Assembly: GCA_030429445.1 (NCBI GenBank) | Contig: JAUIFG010000009.1 | Span: 1 to 42,971, forward strand | DNA length: 42,971 bases | DNA from: a bacterium | GTDB taxonomy: Bacteria; Patescibacteriota; Saccharimonadia; Saccharimonadales; Saccharimonadaceae | Reading direction: 5' to 3' | Shown: positions 1-8,523 of the stretch, one piece after another | How the letters are laid out: every line of letters starts with the position of its first letter | How positions within the stretch are numbered: the first letter of the stretch is position 1 | Translations under genes and position numbers: made by a program | The notes under the pieces: model-generated | Database searches by the model: none | What the model was told of the DNA's origin: nothing | What the model saw: only the letters and a program-made list of their open reading frames with translations

Positions 1-709
1 CTGTAGGACGAGCGCCGAACAAACTATCTGGCAATCGCACATATGAATCTGTTACGTTTTGACGATTCGGCTTGATTACAATCGCATTCTGAGAACTTCG
101 CGCAAAGAATTCTGGACTATATTCAAAAGACATCGTAAAGCTCAGCACCTTATTACCTGATGAATCTTCACCAAAACTCAAATCTGATGTTGAAACATGG
201 TCAGTTAATGGTTCTTTTTGAGTTTCACCATTTTCATCTGTATAGCTGATGTTTGTACCCAAGATTGTCTTTTTCAATACATCCGCTGTAATATAACCGT
301 TTGGCGCCTGACCCTCCAGCGTAATCGTTCCGCTCTCTGCATCAACCACAGTCTGCGCAAAACTAACCTTATTGGGCGATGCAGGATTGATTGCAATTAA
401 CAAATTAAACAGCCTCGAGACAAGATTCTTTTGATTATGGAGCTCATCCAAACGAGTTAACTGGTGCTGAACGGTTAACGTATTGTCGATATCCTCAATG
501 CCTTTTAGTTCATTGCTTTTAGTAGTAATGTCGTTATCAATTAAACCTGATCGAACGGTTTGAACTCCGTATAAATACAGCGCCATCAATACAACGACAC
601 CAATCGAAGCGATACCGACCAAAACAGTTCCGCTGATAACTAGCGCACGGATTCGTTTAGCCCGGATAAACTCCTGCTTTACATCAGGAACAAGGTTAAT
701 CTCTATCAT
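1..709 (-). CDS. pilN: PilN-like type IV pilus inner-membrane assembly protein (partial, C-terminus off the window)
   Basis: Reading the minus strand from ATG at 709 gives an open frame of about 236 codons that runs off the left edge. It begins MIEINLVPDVKQEF, the typical start of PilN (IN-L-P near the N-terminus). A membrane segment lies at about residues 23-46, followed by a coiled-coil-like stretch at about 50-95 and a globular alpha/beta part. PilN proteins bind cytoplasmic PilM through the N-terminal INLxP segment and link the pilus motor to the alignment complex. The start overlaps the pilM stop by 4 bases (ATGA), so translation is probably coupled. The missing C-terminus, and whether PilO follows, cannot be seen here. 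The call rests on N-terminal motif, topology and context. Confidence 0.82.
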   Translation of the reverse strand, partial: MIEINLVPDVKQEFIRAKRIRALVISGTVLVGIASIGVVVLMALYLYGVQTVRSGLIDNDITTKSNELKGIEDIDNTLTVQHQLTRLDELHNQKNLVSRLFNLLIAINPASPNKVSFAQTVVDAESGTITLEGQAPNGYITADVLKKTILGTNISYTDENGETQKEPLTDHVSTSDLSFGEDSSGNKVLSFTMSFEYSPEFFARSSQNAIVIKPNRQNVTDSYVRLPDSLFGARPT

Positions 710-1749
710 GATCGATTTTCCCTCTGGGCTAACCCAACCGCAACAGCAAACTCAGAACGAATCGTTTCAAACTGAGCGTCTTTTGGTGTTGCAACCATTT
801 GCCATGGATTGGCTGCCACTGCTGGAATACCAATCTTGTTAGCGATATATTGATCTAGTTGTGGAATAGTACTTGCGTAGCCAACGAGTAGGATACTGCT
901 TACTTGTAGCGAAGGATACCTGGTTTGAAAGAACTTCACTGACTTTGACAAATCTGACGCAAAGCCATCAAGCGTACTACTCAGAGCAGTTATCACCTGC
1001 CCTTCAAGCTTGTCTGGAGCCAGTCCAAACTTCATAATAAACTGCCTTGCTTGATCCTCTTGGACATTGAGATTCTGCATTGCTGAGTGAACCAGCGTTG
1101 ATAGACCACTTGGTATTGTCCTGACCAATCGCGGCAAATCACCGTAGGTCACCGCTACATTGATTGATTCTTCGCCAATATCAACAATAATCTGGGCATC
1201 CTTGGTTCCCGGAACAGATACTGATCGTATCATTGCTAGAGGATCTGGTTCAGCGGCAATCACTTCAAGACCAAGGCTTTCAATGAGCTCCATTCTTTCC
1301 TCTGCATACTTTACCGGTGTACTCGCAATCAAAACCTCTTGCTGAGCAGGATCATGAAGTGACTGTCCTAGCACAGACCAATCTACCTTTGCTTCATCTA
1401 GGGGTATGGGGATGTATTGATCAAATTGATACTTCAGTGAGCCTTTTTGACCCGTCACGGTCGTAGTTGGCATATCAATAACTGTTATGAACGTCTTGTT
1501 AGAGGGTAAGTTGATTGCAACATTTTTTGTCTTGATACCACTTTGTCCAACAACTGTCATGATAACTTCGCCTAAACGATTACGAGCCTCTGCTGAATCT
1601 GCAGTAGATGTCTTTACATCAAGAGGGGCATATCCATAATTTTTGAGCGACCAGTGACCTTTGCCGCTGGGGGAAAGTTGAACAACGCGCACAGCAGACG
1701 TACCTATATCAAGTCCGAAGAAATCACCCACGCCTTTTATCATTGCCAT
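706..1749 (-). CDS. pilM: PilM, actin-like type IV pilus assembly ATPase
   Basis: This 347-residue protein has the actin/FtsA-like fold of PilM. The first phosphate loop is GLDIGTSAVRVV at residues 12-23. A second phosphate-binding segment (IVDIGEESINVAV, near 190) and a GYAST motif near 295 follow. PilM is a cytoplasmic ATP-binding protein that recruits PilN at the inner membrane. An AGGAG site lies 4 bases before the ATG at 1749 and 10 bases before a second in-frame ATG at 1743, so either start is possible. A perfect -10 box lies just upstream at 1760-1765. It is followed by PilN with a 4-base overlap. Length is normal for the family. Confidence 0.9.
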   Translation of the reverse strand: MAMIKGVGDFFGLDIGTSAVRVVQLSPSGKGHWSLKNYGYAPLDVKTSTADSAEARNRLGEVIMTVVGQSGIKTKNVAINLPSNKTFITVIDMPTTTVTGQKGSLKYQFDQYIPIPLDEAKVDWSVLGQSLHDPAQQEVLIASTPVKYAEERMELIESLGLEVIAAEPDPLAMIRSVSVPGTKDAQIIVDIGEESINVAVTYGDLPRLVRTIPSGLSTLVHSAMQNLNVQEDQARQFIMKFGLAPDKLEGQVITALSSTLDGFASDLSKSVKFFQTRYPSLQVSSILLVGYASTIPQLDQYIANKIGIPAVAANPWQMVATPKDAQFETIRSEFAVAVGLAQRENRS

Positions 1750-1759
1750 AATACTCCTA

Positions 1760-1765
1760 ATTATA
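1760..1765 (-). promoter_or_regulatory. -10 box upstream of pilM
   Basis: The minus strand reads TATAAT, with a weak TTGCCG 16 bases further upstream. It lies in the 46-base gap between the vWA gene and pilM, so pilM-pilN may have their own promoter in addition to read-through. An AGGAG ribosome site follows it. Confidence 0.4.
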
Positions 1766-1795
1766 CATAACCATTATCAATCGGCAAACATTTTC

Positions 1796-4669
1796 CTAAA
1801 AATAAGGCGGAAGTTCTATTGAATAGCTCGTCTGGGCTTTGTAGTCACTAAAGCTCAAGGCTTGAAGCCATAGATATGTAGTTGCTGGTAAATTTATGAT
1901 CTCCGCAGGTGTATCTGTTGGATTGTCCTTATCTGCTCCGAATGTACGGTTCAGTCTAAGGTCTTTTGCCATCACAGGTCCATTGATTCGAAGTTCCTTG
2001 TCGCAAGCCTTCAGAGTTGGAGATTTATCGCATGTAGTTATTACGCCATCACGCCCCGCCCCATCATTGAGCGCCACCAACCATGCATTTACTTTTTCAA
2101 CGCCTTCATTGATGGTGATATTCTTTGCGATAATAACAAGCTGCGGGATGTCTCGAAGGCGACTAATAGAATCGTTTTGGTAGGTAATGTCACCGGTTAT
2201 TGTGACGTTTCCGTTAGGGACATATACGATGAAAGATTGTTCTTTCTTTATTTCACTTTTACCTAGACTAAGATTGCCGCTCAACCTTTGATATAAATGC
2301 AGATGGCCCTTGTTAGCCCCGCCGTTAAGGCTGAGGGAAGCTCCTACGCTTGTCTTGTTTTCGTTCGCAACTCGATCTCGCAAAGCAACTGTTGTATCAG
2401 GAATACTACCAAGAGTACCGAACTTACCAAATCCGCCTCCAGGAACACTTGTATTTGCAAAAGTTAACTTACTCCAGTTGGATTGCGAGGCTGATGATGA
2501 ACCATTTACTAACCCTGAAGCCGAAGCAACGTCCTCTACTGCGCCACGAGCAAAGATTCCATATTCCACCCAACTGCCATACGTTTGATTACTTGAATCT
2601 TGATTGGTGAAGCTTCCTACATACCCTATGCCTATGTAGTCCCCAAACTCTCGACCAACTCGTAGATCACCACCCCAAATTTGAGCATATGGATGAAGCG
2701 CAATGATGGTGACACATTCTGGTTCACTAAATCGGTTCGTTGGACTAGAGTCCTGAGTTGGCTTGGCGATGGTCAATATGTAGCAGATCTGAGAGCCTGG
2801 TTTCCATGAGGATTTCCAGTCGCTTGATTTCAATTTCACCTGTCCAAATTTATGCTCTCCTGGAGAAAATATTCTAGAGCCAACTCCAGGCGTGACGTTC
2901 GGTGCATCACTGCAATCAGACACAAACGAAAACTCTGCGCGCAACTTAGAGCAGCTATAGTTATCCTTATAACCAGTGTAGCTGAGTGACTTTTTCGGAG
3001 GCACTATAACTCGTTTTACCGACCAGCCTGTCTTTTCACTTTTACTTGCATCCTTATTGTCCACCGCGAGGTCAAAGGATGCTGTTCCGTCCTGCGATAC
3101 AGTCCTATCTGCACCAAACGAGAGACTCACCCTTGGTACAAGGTTGTAGGTGGTCGGTGGAGGTAGAGTCAATTTGTCGCACTTGTCACCAATGGCACTC
3201 CGCAATTCTCTTGCCAAGTCTTTGTAGTTCCCGCTGATTCTAAATGTATCAGTGGCATTTGTATAACTACCATTTATCACGTAGTTGAGGCTGGTCTGAT
3301 CAATACGCCCAATAATACCGCCAGCGATAACCCTACCAGCCGCCTTGTGCTTGAGAACTGCGTCGCGTCCCGCTTGACGTGCAATCTGACTGTTATCTAT
3401 AGGAAGAAAAAAGCCAGAGGGGCGATTAGGCACGCCATCGGTCATAAAGACGATAACATCTGTTTTATCAATAATCGCCCTTATGCCACTGTTAGAATTT
3501 AATCGGCCCCCATCATATCCAAATCCCTGTTCGTAATTCGTCTCGCCCCATGAAACGAGTTGATTCAAAGCATTATTAAAGCTAGAGCTAGCTCCTTTGG
3601 AACTTACAAATCCATGATAAGGCGCATCGTAATTTGAAAAGCCATCCCCCGCCGCAAACGACCAAAATGCTAGTTCAATCTTACTGTCGTACACTCCTCC
3701 TGGCTGGAATAATCGCGCAATCTGATCACGCATTGTTATTAGATTCGTCCATCCCACTGAAGCCGAGCGATCTAATACCATCACAGCCCGACAGGTTAAC
3801 GCTGACTTTGGCGGTGCTGGCGGAGGAGGAGTTGGCGCAGGAGGTGGAGGTGAAGGTGCTGGTGCTGGCGGAGGAGGAGTTGGCGCAGGAGGTGGAGGTG
3901 AAGGTGCTGGTGCTGGCGGTATTAGTATCTCGTCACACTCATTACCAATAGCCTCCTTCACTTTCTTTGCAAAATCAGTGAAAGTGACACTGATGTCGAA
4001 AACGTTAGCGCCATTAGAAGAACTGCCATTTATAACGTAGTTGAGGTTAGATTTAGAAGCGTTGCCAACCATAGCAGCAATAACACGCTTTCCGGCCGCC
4101 TTATGTTTCAGGACAGCCTCTCGTGCCGGCTCCTTAGGATGTGGCAAAAACCATCCATTTGGCTGGTTCGGCTGACCATCGGTCATAAAAACAATAACGT
4201 CGGCCTGACTAACGATATTCTTTATACCCCCATGGGAGTTTGGGTTACCCCCGTGATACGCAAAGCCCTGCTCATAATTAGTGTCATTTATAGTAGGGAC
4301 GACCCTCGCTAAGGCATTGTCGAAACTAGTGTTTGCTCCCTTGGAACTCACAAATCCGTGATAAGGTGTATTATAATTTGAAATGCCAAAAATAGTCCCC
4401 GGTACATGTGAGAACGACCAAAATGCTAGTTGAATTCTATCATCGTAAATACCTTGGCTTCCCGGTTCGAATAATCGTTTTGCCTGACTTCGCATCACAC
4501 CTAACTGCCCTGCACTAATCGAATTTGACCGATCAAACACCATCACCGCTCGGCAAATTGATTGACCTTGTGCATCGACACGCTGTGTTATGGCGAGAAC
4601 AAACAAAAAGGTAGTCACACTACCTAGCAGCACTATCCATGCAATTGATTTGAGTGTTACTGGACGCAT
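1796..4669 (-). CDS. Secreted surface protein with two tandem von Willebrand factor A domains (candidate pilus-associated adhesin)
   Basis: A 957-residue protein. The N-terminus has a hydrophobic Sec-type signal (about residues 8-28) ending near VDAQG. vWA domain 1 spans about 39-245, with MIDAS residues DRSNS (46-50), T130 and MTDG (162-165). A proline/alanine linker covers 251-288. vWA domain 2 (about 293-500) has DRSAS (300-304) and MTDG (409-412). The two domains are clearly paralogous: both contain FVSSKGA, NYEQGF, DVIVFMTDG and AVLKHKAAG. The remaining ~450 residues look beta-rich and extracellular and I do not recognise them. vWA domains with intact MIDAS sites bind proteins or matrix through a divalent metal. 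Its place between a TPR-like protein and pilM/pilN suggests a pilus-linked or pilus-exported adhesin; that link is inference. Start ATG 4669 gives a good signal peptide. Confidence 0.8.
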   Translation of the reverse strand: MRPVTLKSIAWIVLLGSVTTFLFVLAITQRVDAQGQSICRAVMVFDRSNSISAGQLGVMRSQAKRLFEPGSQGIYDDRIQLAFWSFSHVPGTIFGISNYNTPYHGFVSSKGANTSFDNALARVVPTINDTNYEQGFAYHGGNPNSHGGIKNIVSQADVIVFMTDGQPNQPNGWFLPHPKEPAREAVLKHKAAGKRVIAAMVGNASKSNLNYVINGSSSNGANVFDISVTFTDFAKKVKEAIGNECDEILIPPAPAPSPPPPAPTPPPPAPAPSPPPPAPTPPPPAPPKSALTCRAVMVLDRSASVGWTNLITMRDQIARLFQPGGVYDSKIELAFWSFAAGDGFSNYDAPYHGFVSSKGASSSFNNALNQLVSWGETNYEQGFGYDGGRLNSNSGIRAIIDKTDVIVFMTDGVPNRPSGFFLPIDNSQIARQAGRDAVLKHKAAGRVIAGGIIGRIDQTSLNYVINGSYTNATDTFRISGNYKDLARELRSAIGDKCDKLTLPPPTTYNLVPRVSLSFGADRTVSQDGTASFDLAVDNKDASKSEKTGWSVKRVIVPPKKSLSYTGYKDNYSCSKLRAEFSFVSDCSDAPNVTPGVGSRIFSPGEHKFGQVKLKSSDWKSSWKPGSQICYILTIAKPTQDSSPTNRFSEPECVTIIALHPYAQIWGGDLRVGREFGDYIGIGYVGSFTNQDSSNQTYGSWVEYGIFARGAVEDVASASGLVNGSSSASQSNWSKLTFANTSVPGGGFGKFGTLGSIPDTTVALRDRVANENKTSVGASLSLNGGANKGHLHLYQRLSGNLSLGKSEIKKEQSFIVYVPNGNVTITGDITYQNDSISRLRDIPQLVIIAKNITINEGVEKVNAWLVALNDGAGRDGVITTCDKSPTLKACDKELRINGPVMAKDLRLNRTFGADKDNPTDTPAEIINLPATTYLWLQALSFSDYKAQTSYSIELPPYF
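3813..3919. repeat. 48-bp tandem repeat encoding the Pro/Ala linker
   Basis: Two perfect copies of a 48-base unit (3813-3860 and 3861-3908) plus an 11-base partial copy. It encodes the linker between the two vWA domains. Because the unit is a multiple of three, copy-number change would alter linker length without breaking the frame. Confidence 0.92.
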
Positions 4670-4670
4670 G

Positions 4671-5252
4671 TTACGTTCCCAACTCCCCTACTCTTGTAGC
4701 CTCAGCATCGTAATAGGCCTTGTCGAGCTTTGCTTCATTGGTCGGACTGTCAGACCATTTTCCTGCTAATTTATAATAGGTGGCAGCGAGTGCATATTGT
4801 TTTTGATCCTCGTATAATCGTGACAGCCAGTCGGCAACCAAAAATTTATCATCACTCAGAGGTTCTGCTTTTTTTGCAACTGCAATTGATTCTTTGGCAT
4901 ATCCAGCATCGTATAGTGAAGCTGATTGATCAATATAAAGTTCTATTTTGCGCACCGTATCAGTCTCGGCCTTAATCTCATTAGCATACACCTCTGCCGC
5001 ACTTGCAGTATTACCTTCCTTGATAGCATCACGAGCAGCATCACGGATTGCACCATCGCGTTCTGATTGCTTAACTCGCTGTTCTGTCTCCTTTTTCTGT
5101 GCATCGGACAGAACACTAGTTCCTTCTTTGTTTGATTGAGCGAACCACAAAATGGCAGTAACCACCACTACAGCAACAATAACGAGACCTCCACCTGCAA
5201 AAAGTGCTAGTTTTTTCTTGCCCGACATATGCTTCTGCTGCTCATTCGTCAT
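4671..5252 (-). CDS. Single-pass membrane protein with TPR-like helical repeats, first gene of the pilus/adhesin operon
   Basis: From ATG 5252 the product has 193 residues: a short basic cytoplasmic tail, one membrane helix (about 14-37) and a soluble helical domain with repeated alanine/tyrosine helix pairs such as AAEVYANEIKAE, SASLYDAGYAKESI and LAATYYKLAGKW, which resemble TPR units. An upstream in-frame ATG at 5267 would add five residues. I prefer 5252 because GGGGG lies 8 bases before it, whereas 5267 has no ribosome site. It ends 1 base before the vWA gene start, so the two are surely co-transcribed. It may act as an assembly scaffold for the pilus or the vWA protein. No precise function is recognised. 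Confidence 0.7.
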   Translation of the reverse strand: MTNEQQKHMSGKKKLALFAGGGLVIVAVVVVTAILWFAQSNKEGTSVLSDAQKKETEQRVKQSERDGAIRDAARDAIKEGNTASAAEVYANEIKAETDTVRKIELYIDQSASLYDAGYAKESIAVAKKAEPLSDDKFLVADWLSRLYEDQKQYALAATYYKLAGKWSDSPTNEAKLDKAYYDAEATRVGELGT

Positions 5253-5289
5253 TTCTATTACCCCCATGTATCAATACTGCTATCGCTTA

Positions 5290-5295
5290 ATTATA
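5290..5295 (-). promoter_or_regulatory. Promoter -10 box for the pilus/adhesin operon
   Basis: Minus strand reads TATAAT, 37 bases before the preferred start at 5252. No clear -35 is seen. It lies in the divergent gap to thymidine kinase and is the best candidate for the operon promoter. Confidence 0.5.
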
Positions 5296-5352
5296 GTGTC
5301 AGTATACCTGCCTGTTAGATTTTGGACAAGGGCGTGAAGTAGTGTCGTTTGA

Positions 5353-5362
5353 ATGATATTAT
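5353..5362 (+). promoter_or_regulatory. Extended -10 promoter for leaderless thymidine kinase
   Basis: TGATATTAT is an extended -10 (TGn plus 5/6 consensus). It ends 7 bases before ATG 5370, which places the transcription start at the start codon. This argues against the upstream in-frame ATGs at 5349 and 5361, which lie in or before the box. Confidence 0.55.
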
Positions 5363-5369
5363 GTATACA

Positions 5370-5909
5370 ATGTTTTCATTAATTTTGGGACCAATGAAGA
5401 GTGGCAAATCACTCGAACTGATTGCTCAGGTCGCGCCCTACGAACACACTGAAAAAAACGTTGTGTACGTGCAACCCGAGGCAAATACCCGCGACAAGGG
5501 CGTTCAATCCCGCTTGGGCGTCAATGCGACAGCGCTCACCATCAAATCTCTGCACGACGTTAACCAACCTTTTGATGTCATTGGCATCGATGAAGTGCAC
5601 ATGTTTCCCGAGACCGACAAAGATATCGTAGAAAAATGGATACACAAAGGTAAAAATATCATCGCCAGCGGACTCGATCTCGATTATCGTGGCAAGATGC
5701 TCCCTATTATTCTCAGACTATACGAACTAAAACCAGACGTGCTCATCACCAAAAATGCTGTATGTGATGTCTGCAAAGAGTACAATGCCCAGTTCACACA
5801 AATCCTCACCAATCAACAGCCTGTTCTGGGTGGACTGGACGCAGTCACCATTGACGATGGTTCATACGATTTCCAAGCCCGCTGCAGAGACTGTTTCCAA
5901 AAAGACTAG
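5370..5909 (+). CDS. tdk: Thymidine kinase (type II, TK1-like)
   Basis: Phosphorylates thymidine to dTMP in the cytoplasm for nucleotide salvage. From ATG 5370 it has 179 residues and starts MFSLILGPMKSGKS, the usual family start with the P-loop at residues 7-14. The Walker B-like motif is IDEVHMF. Two zinc-ribbon half-sites, CDVC and CRDC, are near the C-terminus. The lasso region with GLDAVTIDDGSYDF precedes the second half-site. Two upstream in-frame ATGs would add up to seven residues (MNDIMYT), but a -10 box ends 7 bases before 5370, so I take the shorter form. Salvage fits an organism without a complete nucleotide biosynthesis pathway. Confidence 0.93.
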   Translation: MFSLILGPMKSGKSLELIAQVAPYEHTEKNVVYVQPEANTRDKGVQSRLGVNATALTIKSLHDVNQPFDVIGIDEVHMFPETDKDIVEKWIHKGKNIIASGLDLDYRGKMLPIILRLYELKPDVLITKNAVCDVCKEYNAQFTQILTNQQPVLGGLDAVTIDDGSYDFQARCRDCFQKD

Positions 5910-5962
5910 TTACTTTTCGAATTACAGTTCTGCTCATGCTCGAGATGGTTCGTAATTTGCTC

Positions 5963-5968
5963 TATAAT
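5963..5968 (+). promoter_or_regulatory. -10 box for leaderless FKBP gene
   Basis: Perfect TATAAT ending 6 bases before ATG 5975. No -35 or ribosome site is visible. It shows that the in-frame ATG at 5936 lies upstream of the transcript. Confidence 0.55.
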
Positions 5969-5974
5969 AATCCT

Positions 5975-6349
5975 ATGAATAAATACGAAGGCACTAAACT
6001 ACAAGATTTTTCACCGATGGATTCGGTATCAGAACTACAGATTAACGACATAATTCCTGGCACTGGCGATGAAGTTCCTAGTGGTGCAACAATTACCGCA
6101 CACTACACTGGTGCCCTCGTAAAAAATGGAATTATTTTTCAATCAAGTCATGACATGGGAGATGCAATTACTTTTCCTCTGGACGGTGTTATTGCAGGCT
6201 GGACAAAAGGTGTGCCCGGTATGAAAGTCGGTGGTATGCGACGCTTGATCATCCCCTCCGAAATGGCCTACGGCGCACACAGCCCCGCACCAAACATCCC
6301 TGCAAACAGCGATCTAGTGTTTGATATCGAACTCGTTTCTATTAATTAA
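5975..6349 (+). CDS. FKBP-type peptidyl-prolyl cis-trans isomerase
   Basis: A 124-residue single-domain FKBP that catalyses proline isomerisation in folding proteins. Family signatures are visible: VPSGATITAHYTGAL, the FPLDGVIAGWTKGVPGMKVGG core with the conserved V-I-x-G-W, RRLIIPSEMAYG and LVFDIELVSI at the end. There is no signal peptide, so it is probably cytoplasmic. The start at 5975 is set by a TATAAT box ending 6 bases before it; a longer frame from 5936 would begin upstream of that promoter. The active-site tyrosine (HYTG) and tryptophan (GW) are present, so it should be active. Confidence 0.93.
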   Translation: MNKYEGTKLQDFSPMDSVSELQINDIIPGTGDEVPSGATITAHYTGALVKNGIIFQSSHDMGDAITFPLDGVIAGWTKGVPGMKVGGMRRLIIPSEMAYGAHSPAPNIPANSDLVFDIELVSIN

Positions 6350-6361
6350 CCCTGCTTCTAT

Positions 6362-6390
6362 TTGGGTAAAGTCACTACCTCTGTTAAACT
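6362..6390 (+). promoter_or_regulatory. Promoter for leaderless ychF
   Basis: TTGGGT (-35), 17-base spacer, then TAAACT preceded by TG (extended -10). The box ends 8 bases before ATG 6399. There is no ribosome site between them. Confidence 0.55.
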
Positions 6391-6398
6391 AGTTTGGT

Positions 6399-7478
6399 AT
6401 GAGCTTATCAATCGGTATCGTCGGTCTACCAAATGTCGGCAAGTCAACTCTCTTTAACGCCCTGACGCGAGCGGATATTTTGGCTGCTAACTATCCATTC
6501 GCAACGATCGAACCAAATACTGGCATTGTACCCGTACCAGATACGCGCCTCGAAAAACTCCAAGAGATCTACAAATCAGAAAAGATTATCCCAGCAACGG
6601 TAACTTTCGTTGACATTGCAGGACTCGTAGCTGGCGCGAGCAAAGGTGAAGGGCTCGGTAATAAATTCCTCGATAACATCCGCAAAACCGATGCCATCGT
6701 ACACGTCGTGCGAGCATTTGAAAATGATGATATCTTGCGTCACGACGAAGCGCCTGTCGACCCAAATGTAGACATCGATATTATTAATACCGAGCTCATC
6801 CTGGCTGATATCCAAACAATCGAAAAACACCTACCAAAAATTCAAAAAGAAGCAAAAGCAAATCCGACAAAACGTGAAGTTGCAACGTATCTCGAAAGCC
6901 TGTTGCGACACCTTAACGAGGGTATACCGCTCAGTGCCCTTCCCTCCCTCGACAAAGAAAAACTCAATGACCTGCAATTGCTCACTGCAAAACCGGTGAT
7001 TTATGCATTTAATGTTGATGAAAGCGGTCTGACCGACACGGCAGAGCAACAGCGCCTCGCACAACTAGTTGCACCAGCAGAGTGCTTGTTTGTATGCGCC
7101 AAATTAGAAGAAGAAATCAAAGACCTAACAACCGTTGAAGCTCAAGAATTGCTCGAGAGCTATGGCGTACAAGAAACTGGATTACAACAACTCATCCATA
7201 GCGCATATGCAACACTTGGTCTGCAAAGCTATCTCACTGCCGGGCCGAAGGAAGTCCGAGCATGGACCATACACAAAGGCGACACCGCACCACAGGCAGC
7301 CGGTGTCATCCATACCGATTTCGAACGTGGCTTTATCGCCGCACAAATTGTTGACTATGATGATTTAGTAACCGCTGGTTCAGAATCAGCCGCAAAATCA
7401 GCCGGTAAAGTCCGCACCGAGGGCAAAACATACATCATGGAACCTGGCGATGTTGTTGAATTCCGATTCAATGTCTAG
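6399..7478 (+). CDS. ychF: YchF/OLA1-type ribosome-binding ATPase
   Basis: A 359-residue Obg-family P-loop protein that hydrolyses ATP and associates with ribosomes and stress responses. The G1 motif is GLPNVGKS (residues 9-16), switch II is VDIAGLV, followed by GEGLGNKFL, and the NKxD-like segment is YAFNVDES, the altered G4 that accounts for ATP preference. A helical insert follows, and a TGS domain occupies about 275-358, ending DVVEFRFNV. Length matches the family (about 363). It probably has its own leaderless promoter. It converges on the pilin genes with only 2 bases between stop codons. Confidence 0.97.
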   Translation: MSLSIGIVGLPNVGKSTLFNALTRADILAANYPFATIEPNTGIVPVPDTRLEKLQEIYKSEKIIPATVTFVDIAGLVAGASKGEGLGNKFLDNIRKTDAIVHVVRAFENDDILRHDEAPVDPNVDIDIINTELILADIQTIEKHLPKIQKEAKANPTKREVATYLESLLRHLNEGIPLSALPSLDKEKLNDLQLLTAKPVIYAFNVDESGLTDTAEQQRLAQLVAPAECLFVCAKLEEEIKDLTTVEAQELLESYGVQETGLQQLIHSAYATLGLQSYLTAGPKEVRAWTIHKGDTAPQAAGVIHTDFERGFIAAQIVDYDDLVTAGSESAAKSAGKVRTEGKTYIMEPGDVVEFRFNV

Positions 7479-7480
7479 CG

Positions 7481-8062
7481 CTAATTGCCACCATAACACC
7501 GCTGATTCCATCCAGTGGACTTATTCAACCAATCGCGATTACCACCAGTGTATGTCTGCATACAGTAACTAGGGCCTTGCCCTACCTCATATGCATTTGA
7601 ATAATACCCGCCATCATTTGCACCGCCATCACCCTCCAATTGCACCATTAATCCATACGTCTGATAACCATCAGCACTCTGACTGGCATATGCGTAATAT
7701 AAGTCTGCTGACGAAGGAACCGATAATTCCGTTGGATCAAACTGTGCATATGGTGCCAATGCATCTGTTAGTATTTTGAGACGATCACAATGACCCCAAT
7801 TATCGGTCTGTGAACCACATGATGTTTCATAGCCAAGGCCATGAATTATCGCAGGATACTGACCATTCGACACATAATAGAGCTCTATTGCCTTTTGTAG
7901 TTGATTCAAGGTTGCAATGCGGCTGGAATCACGAGCCGCCGACTGAATGCCTGTGTAGGCAACCGTAACAATCGCTGCCAAAATGCCAATCACAACAACA
8001 ACTATCAGGAGCTCAACGATCGTGAAGCCTTTAACACTTTTTGATCTATTCCTCTTTAACAC
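7481..8062 (-). CDS. Type IV pilin-like protein (second of pair)
   Basis: A 193-residue prepilin. The leader MLKRNRSKSVKG ends in glycine, then F(+1)TIVE with the conserved Glu+5, and a hydrophobic helix to about residue 40. Prepilin peptidase would cut between G12 and F13. The C-terminal domain has four cysteines (two near residues 80-90, two near the C-terminus), possibly disulfide-bonded. The start is a GTG, supported by an excellent AGGAGG seven bases upstream. It overlaps the previous pilin by 7 bases. The N-terminal ~28 residues of the mature protein are almost identical to the first pilin, but the rest is unrelated. Probably a minor or major pilin of the T4P system encoded at 1-5252. 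Confidence 0.88.
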   Translation of the reverse strand: MLKRNRSKSVKGFTIVELLIVVVVIGILAAIVTVAYTGIQSAARDSSRIATLNQLQKAIELYYVSNGQYPAIIHGLGYETSCGSQTDNWGHCDRLKILTDALAPYAQFDPTELSVPSSADLYYAYASQSADGYQTYGLMVQLEGDGGANDGGYYSNAYEVGQGPSYCMQTYTGGNRDWLNKSTGWNQRCYGGN

Positions 8063-8523
8063 CCTGTCGCCTCCTTCACACTTATATGCAAGATGATGTC
8101 ATCGGTGCCTCCATTCAAGCCATCAGGCCCTATACTCTTCAAATTCGTATTTGAGCCCCCCACCGATCCCGTGTTACAGTCATTGTCGTCATATCCCCAG
8201 CAATTTCCCCATGGGTCCGTTGATTTTAATCCTCTATAACCTGCGCCGTCCAATGCAGACACAACGGCATCAAATCTACTGCAATCTGGTGGGTTTGTAT
8301 TATAATTCCATGAATCACCAACTGGAGGAAGTTCTCCGTTTATGACTTTATAAGCAAGCATCGCCTTCTTGAAACTCGCAAGTTCTGAACTTGCCTGATT
8401 GATCCTTGCTCGCTCCGTAATTCCGTTATACGCCACAGTAACGATAGCAGCTAGTATGCCGATAACGACAACAACAATGAGTAATTCGACAATTGTAAAA
8501 CCTGATTTGCGCGTGATGCCCAT
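8056..8523 (-). CDS. Type IV pilin / pseudopilin-like protein (first of pair)
   Basis: From ATG 8523 the prepilin has 155 residues with an 8-residue leader MGITRKSG, then FTIVELL with Glu+5 and a hydrophobic helix. A C-terminal segment SIGPDGLNGGTDDI resembles the calcium-site loop of GspG-type major pseudopilins. A longer frame from 8547 adds MPICLNGN. I prefer 8523 because a 6-residue -10-like TTAAAT ends 6 bases before it and the leader then has the usual length; this is not decisive. A perfect 10-bp inverted repeat spans both candidate starts. The gene is followed by the second pilin with a 7-base overlap. Confidence 0.8.
   Translation of the reverse strand: MGITRKSGFTIVELLIVVVVIGILAAIVTVAYNGITERARINQASSELASFKKAMLAYKVINGELPPVGDSWNYNTNPPDCSRFDAVVSALDGAGYRGLKSTDPWGNCWGYDDNDCNTGSVGGSNTNLKSIGPDGLNGGTDDIILHISVKEATGC

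Noticed and set aside
3634-3951. Plus-strand frame with AEEELAQEVEVKVLV repeats opposite the vWA gene
   Set aside because: It is the antisense of the Pro/Ala linker repeat; no promoter or ribosome site, and the minus-strand gene is clear.
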